64,000 bases of DNA from Bradyrhizobium sp. CB1015 (GTDB lineage: Bacteria > Pseudomonadota > Alphaproteobacteria > Rhizobiales > Xanthobacteraceae): positions 3,100,001 through 3,164,000 of the forward strand of contig NZ_CP104174.1 in NCBI RefSeq assembly GCF_025200925.1. The letters run 5' to 3'. Each line of letters opens with the position of its first letter. Position 1 is the first letter of the stretch. This document shows, in pieces, positions 61,164 through 64,000 of the stretch. The notes beneath the pieces were generated by a model that was given only the letters and a program-made list of their open reading frames with translations, searched no databases and was not told where the DNA came from. Made by a program: the position numbers and the translations under genes.

Positions 61164-63353
61164 ATGCAGGTCACGCGCGATTTCTCTCATTACGTCCGCG
61201 ATGCGGGCGAGGGCCTCCGCCACATCGATCTCGCCGTCGAGGGCGTTCACTGCGCCGGCTGCATGGCCAAGATCGAGCGCGGGCTCTCGGCCATCCCCGA
61301 CGTCACGCTGGCGCGTGTCAACCTGACCGACCGCCGCGTCGCGCTGGAATGGAAGGCGGGCACGCTCGAGCCCGGCCGCTTCATCGATCGCCTCGAGGAG
61401 CTCGGCTACAAGGCCTATCCGTTCGAGACCGAGAGCGCGGAGGTCGCCGAGGTCGCCGAATCCCGCTTCCTGCTGCGCTGCCTGGGCGTTGCGGCCTTCG
61501 CCACCATGAACGTGATGATGCTGTCGATCCCGGTGTGGTCGGGCAACGTCTCGGACATGCTGCCGGAGCAGCGCGATTTCTTCCACTGGCTGTCGGCGCT
61601 GATCGCGCTGCCGGCGGCGGCCTATGCCGGCCAGCCGTTCTTCCGTTCGGCCTGGCGCGCGCTGTCGGCCAAGACCACCAACATGGACGTGCCGATCTCG
61701 ATCGGCGTGATCCTGGCGCTCGGCATGTCCGTGGTCGAGACCATCCATCACGCCGAGCATGCTTATTTCGACGCGGCGATCATGCTGCTGACCTTCCTGC
61801 TGGTCGGCCGCTTCCTCGACCAGAACATGCGGCGGCGGACCCGCGCGGTCGCCGGCAATCTCGCCGCGCTGAAGGCGGAGACGGCGGCGAAGTTCGTCGG
61901 GCCCGACGAGATCTCTCAGGTGCCGGTCGCGGCCATCCATCCCGGCGACATCGTGCTGCTCAGGCCGGGCGAGCGCTGCGCGGTCGACGGCACCGTGATC
62001 GAAGGGCGTTCGGAGATCGACCAGAGCCTGATCACCGGGGAGACGCTCTATGTCACGGCCGAGCAGGGCACGCCGGTCTATGCCGGATCGATGAACATCT
62101 CCGGCAGCTTGCGGGTGCGGGTCTCGGCGGCCTCCGAGGCGACGCTGCTCGCCGAGATCACGCGGCTGCTCGACAATGCGCTCCAGGCCCGCTCGCGCTA
62201 CATGCGGCTCGCCGATCGGGCCTCGCGGCTCTATGCGCCGGTGGTGCACGCGACCGCGCTTCTGACCATCCTCGGCTGGGTCGTCGCCGGTGCGAGCTGG
62301 CACGACGCGATCGTGACCGGCGTTGCCGTGCTGATCATCACCTGTCCCTGCGCGCTCGGTCTCGCCATCCCGACGGTGCAGACGGTGGCCTCGGGCGCGA
62401 TGTTCAGGGCGGGTGTGCTGCTCAATGCGGGTGATGCGATCGAGCGGCTGGCCGAAGCCGATCATGTCATCTTCGACAAGACCGGCACGCTGACGCTTCC
62501 CGAACTCCAGGTGATGAATGCTGCCGACATCCCCGCCGATGTTTTCGAGCTCGCCGGCCGGCTCGCGCTGTCGAGCCATCATCCGGTGGCCGCCGCCGTC
62601 GCTCAAGCCGCCGGTGCGAAGTCTCCGATCCTGAGTGCGGTGGAGGAGGCCGGGCAGGGGGTCCGTGCGGCCGTCGACGGCGTCGAACTTCGCCTCGGCC
62701 GTCCCTCCTTCTGCGGTGCCGAGGCGCTGGTCGGCGTCGCCGCGCTCGATCCCGAGGCCTCCATCGTGGCTTTCAGCAAAGGCAGCGAAAGGTTCATCCT
62801 CTCGGTTCGCCAGGGCCTGCGACCCGATGCCAAGGCAGTGATCGCGGCGCTGAAGGCGCGCAACATCGGCGTCGAAATTCTCTCCGGCGATCGCGAGCAG
62901 GCCGTGAAGGCGGCGGCGCATGCACTCGGCATTCCCGAATGGCGCGCCGGCGTCACGCCGGCCGACAAGATCGCGCGGATCGAAGAATTGAAGCGGCGCG
63001 GCGCGAAAGTGCTGATGGTCGGCGACGGCATGAACGATGCGCCCTCGCTCGCGGCGGCCCATGTCTCGATGTCGCCGATCTCGGCCGCGCATCTCAGCCA
63101 GGCCACTGCCGATCTCGTCTTCCTCGGTCGGCCGCTGGCGCCGGTGGTTGCCGCCATCGATGCCTCGCGCAAGGCGCTGCATCTGATGCGGCAGAATCTC
63201 TGGCTTGCGATCGGCTACAATGTGCTCGCGGTGCCGGTTGCGATCAGCGGCGTCGTGACGCCCCTGATCGCGGCTGCCGCGATGAGCGGATCGTCGATCC
63301 TGGTGATGCTGAACTCGCTGCGCGCCCGCAGCGCCTCGCGGGAGATCGTGTGA
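61164..63353 (+). CDS. fixI: Copper-transporting P-type ATPase for cbb3 biogenesis
   Basis: A 729-aa P1B-type ATPase from ATG 61164 (MQVTRDFSHYVRD); an earlier TTG at 61149 overlaps the fixH stop, but the ATG matches the known length. The N-terminal metal site is GVHCAGCMAKI, the membrane CPC motif is IITCPCALGLAIP, phosphorylation is in DKTGTLT and the hinge is GDGMNDAPSL. Like CcoI/CopA2 it exports Cu(I) for the oxidase CuB centre rather than for detoxification. The stop overlaps fixS (TGATG). Confidence 0.97.
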   Translation: MQVTRDFSHYVRDAGEGLRHIDLAVEGVHCAGCMAKIERGLSAIPDVTLARVNLTDRRVALEWKAGTLEPGRFIDRLEELGYKAYPFETESAEVAEVAESRFLLRCLGVAAFATMNVMMLSIPVWSGNVSDMLPEQRDFFHWLSALIALPAAAYAGQPFFRSAWRALSAKTTNMDVPISIGVILALGMSVVETIHHAEHAYFDAAIMLLTFLLVGRFLDQNMRRRTRAVAGNLAALKAETAAKFVGPDEISQVPVAAIHPGDIVLLRPGERCAVDGTVIEGRSEIDQSLITGETLYVTAEQGTPVYAGSMNISGSLRVRVSAASEATLLAEITRLLDNALQARSRYMRLADRASRLYAPVVHATALLTILGWVVAGASWHDAIVTGVAVLIITCPCALGLAIPTVQTVASGAMFRAGVLLNAGDAIERLAEADHVIFDKTGTLTLPELQVMNAADIPADVFELAGRLALSSHHPVAAAVAQAAGAKSPILSAVEEAGQGVRAAVDGVELRLGRPSFCGAEALVGVAALDPEASIVAFSKGSERFILSVRQGLRPDAKAVIAALKARNIGVEILSGDREQAVKAAAHALGIPEWRAGVTPADKIARIEELKRRGAKVLMVGDGMNDAPSLAAAHVSMSPISAAHLSQATADLVFLGRPLAPVVAAIDASRKALHLMRQNLWLAIGYNVLAVPVAISGVVTPLIAAAAMSGSSILVMLNSLRARSASREIV

Positions 63354-63520
63354 TGGAGATCCTGGTCATCCTGGTCCCGCTCGCCTTGATGCTCGGAGGT
63401 GCCGGTCTCGTCGCCTTCCTCTGGTCGCTCAGGAGCGGCCAGTACGACGATCTCGACGGCGCCGCCTGGCGCGCGATCGCGGACGACGAGCCGCCGCAGG
63501 AAGCGCCGGCGAAACGTTAG
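63353..63520 (+). CDS. fixS: FixS, small cbb3 maturation protein
   Basis: A 55-aa single-helix protein: MEILVILVPLALMLGGAGLV, then AFLWSLRSGQYDDLDGAAWRAI before a Pro/Glu tail. It is the CcoS family, needed for insertion of haem and copper into FixN. The ATG shares the fixI stop, and the TAG overlaps by two bases the stop of a convergent MFS gene. Confidence 0.95.
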   Translation: MEILVILVPLALMLGGAGLVAFLWSLRSGQYDDLDGAAWRAIADDEPPQEAPAKR

Positions 63521-64000
63521 CGTTTCAGGGCGAAAGTGAGCAAGGCCGCCAGCGCGAGGGCGGCCCCGACACCCCAGATGCAGGCCTGCCAGCCGAAGCT
63601 GTCGAACAGGCGGCCGAGCACGGCCGTACCGACCAGCCCGCCGCAGAAATAGCACGCGAGATAGGTCCCGCTGGCGATGCCGCGATTGTCGGCTGCGGCC
63701 TGCCCGACGAAACCCGTCGCGGCGGCCTGTGCGAAGAACGTGCCGACGCCGACCAGGACCATGCCGGCGAGCACCTCGCCGAGATGCGGCGCCAGCATCA
63801 AGGGCAGGCCGAGCCCGGCAACAGTGAGCGCGCCCCAGATCGTGGGCCGCGTTCCCAGCCGTGCCGCCACCTTGCCGGCGAGAAGCGTCGTGACGACAGA
63901 GGGCAGGAAGACGAAATAGACGAGGCCGAGATCCATCATGCCGAGTGACAGCGGCGGCCGCACCAGCACGAAATTGACGTAGGTGAAGGTGCCGATGAAG
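63517..64000 (-). CDS. MFS transporter, C-terminal part (5' end outside window)
   Basis: The minus-strand frame is open to the right edge (FIGTFTYVNFVLVRPPLSLGMMDLG), so the N-terminal half is missing. Five hydrophobic segments remain. MFS-like features are AGKVAARLGTRPTIWGALTVAGLGLPLMLA and GNRGIASGTYLACYFCGGLVGTAVLGRLFDSFGW (as read with the local residues). It resembles the drug-efflux DHA1-type carriers of the YnfM/AraJ group. Convergent with fixS. Confidence 0.82.
   Translation of the reverse strand, partial: FIGTFTYVNFVLVRPPLSLGMMDLGLVYFVFLPSVVTTLLAGKVAARLGTRPTIWGALTVAGLGLPLMLAPHLGEVLAGMVLVGVGTFFAQAAATGFVGQAAADNRGIASGTYLACYFCGGLVGTAVLGRLFDSFGWQACIWGVGAALALAALLTFALKR

Overview
The window is GC-rich alphaproteobacterial chromosome, almost certainly Bradyrhizobium. 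The strongest evidence is the block at 50.4-63.5 kb, which carries fixK2, a receiver-only regulator, fixJ and fixL on the minus strand, then universal-stress and CBS genes, fixNOQP and fixGHIS on the plus strand. This is the B. diazoefficiens gene order as I remember it. With the TTG start at 53856, FixL is 505 aa and its haem ligand and kinase histidine fall at H200 and H291, the positions known for B. japonicum FixL. Several short palindromic repeats of the kind scattered through Bradyrhizobium chromosomes lie between genes. I saw no rRNA, tRNA, CRISPR array or transposase.

Layout. 0-2 kb: the end of a trypsin-like protease and two unknown genes. 2.2-4.8 kb: a biuret-hydrolase-like amidase and an NCS2 permease behind a perfect sigma-54 promoter. 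4.9-8.0 kb: a sugar ABC importer (two permeases and a Tat-exported binding protein, no ATPase). 8.0-14.3 kb: a minus-strand run encoding a periplasmic molybdenum hydroxylase pair, a flavocytochrome c sulfide dehydrogenase flavoprotein and SoxXYZA. SoxB and SoxCD are not in the window. 14.6-17.8 kb: a B12-binding radical SAM enzyme, an MFS remnant and a Ca2+/H+ antiporter. 18.0-24.4 kb: an iron-uptake set (Sel1 protein, frameshifted TonB-dependent receptor, PiuC-type dioxygenase, membrane protein, AraC regulator).

24.6-30.9 kb holds accessory genes, two of them next to perfect FixK/FNR boxes. 31.1-35.5 kb is a little-understood envelope cassette: a coiled-coil membrane protein, an orphan TAXI-type binding protein, a VasI/TagO-like protein and a DsrE-like periplasmic protein. 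35.7-42.6 kb: SulP transporter, SDR protein, trans-aconitate methyltransferase and a TRAP transporter with fused DctQM. 42.6-43.2 kb is repeat-rich and holds an alkyl-sulfatase C-terminal remnant. 43.2-50.4 kb: glycosyltransferase, ABC exporter, glycogen-debranching-type enzyme, PRC-barrel protein and MFS transporter.

How the parts work together. FixL senses O2 and phosphorylates FixJ. FixJ activates fixK2, and FixK2 acts on TTGA-N6-TCAA boxes in front of fixNOQP (cbb3 oxidase) and fixGHIS (its assembly and copper supply). The same box, in one identical 14-base form, also stands before the Gly/Tyr-rich secreted protein (25.26 kb) and between a quinone-oxidoreductase-like gene and a small GYD-like gene (30.25 kb). 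These look like additional low-oxygen targets. The sox-type operon could feed electrons from sulfur compounds to c-type cytochromes.
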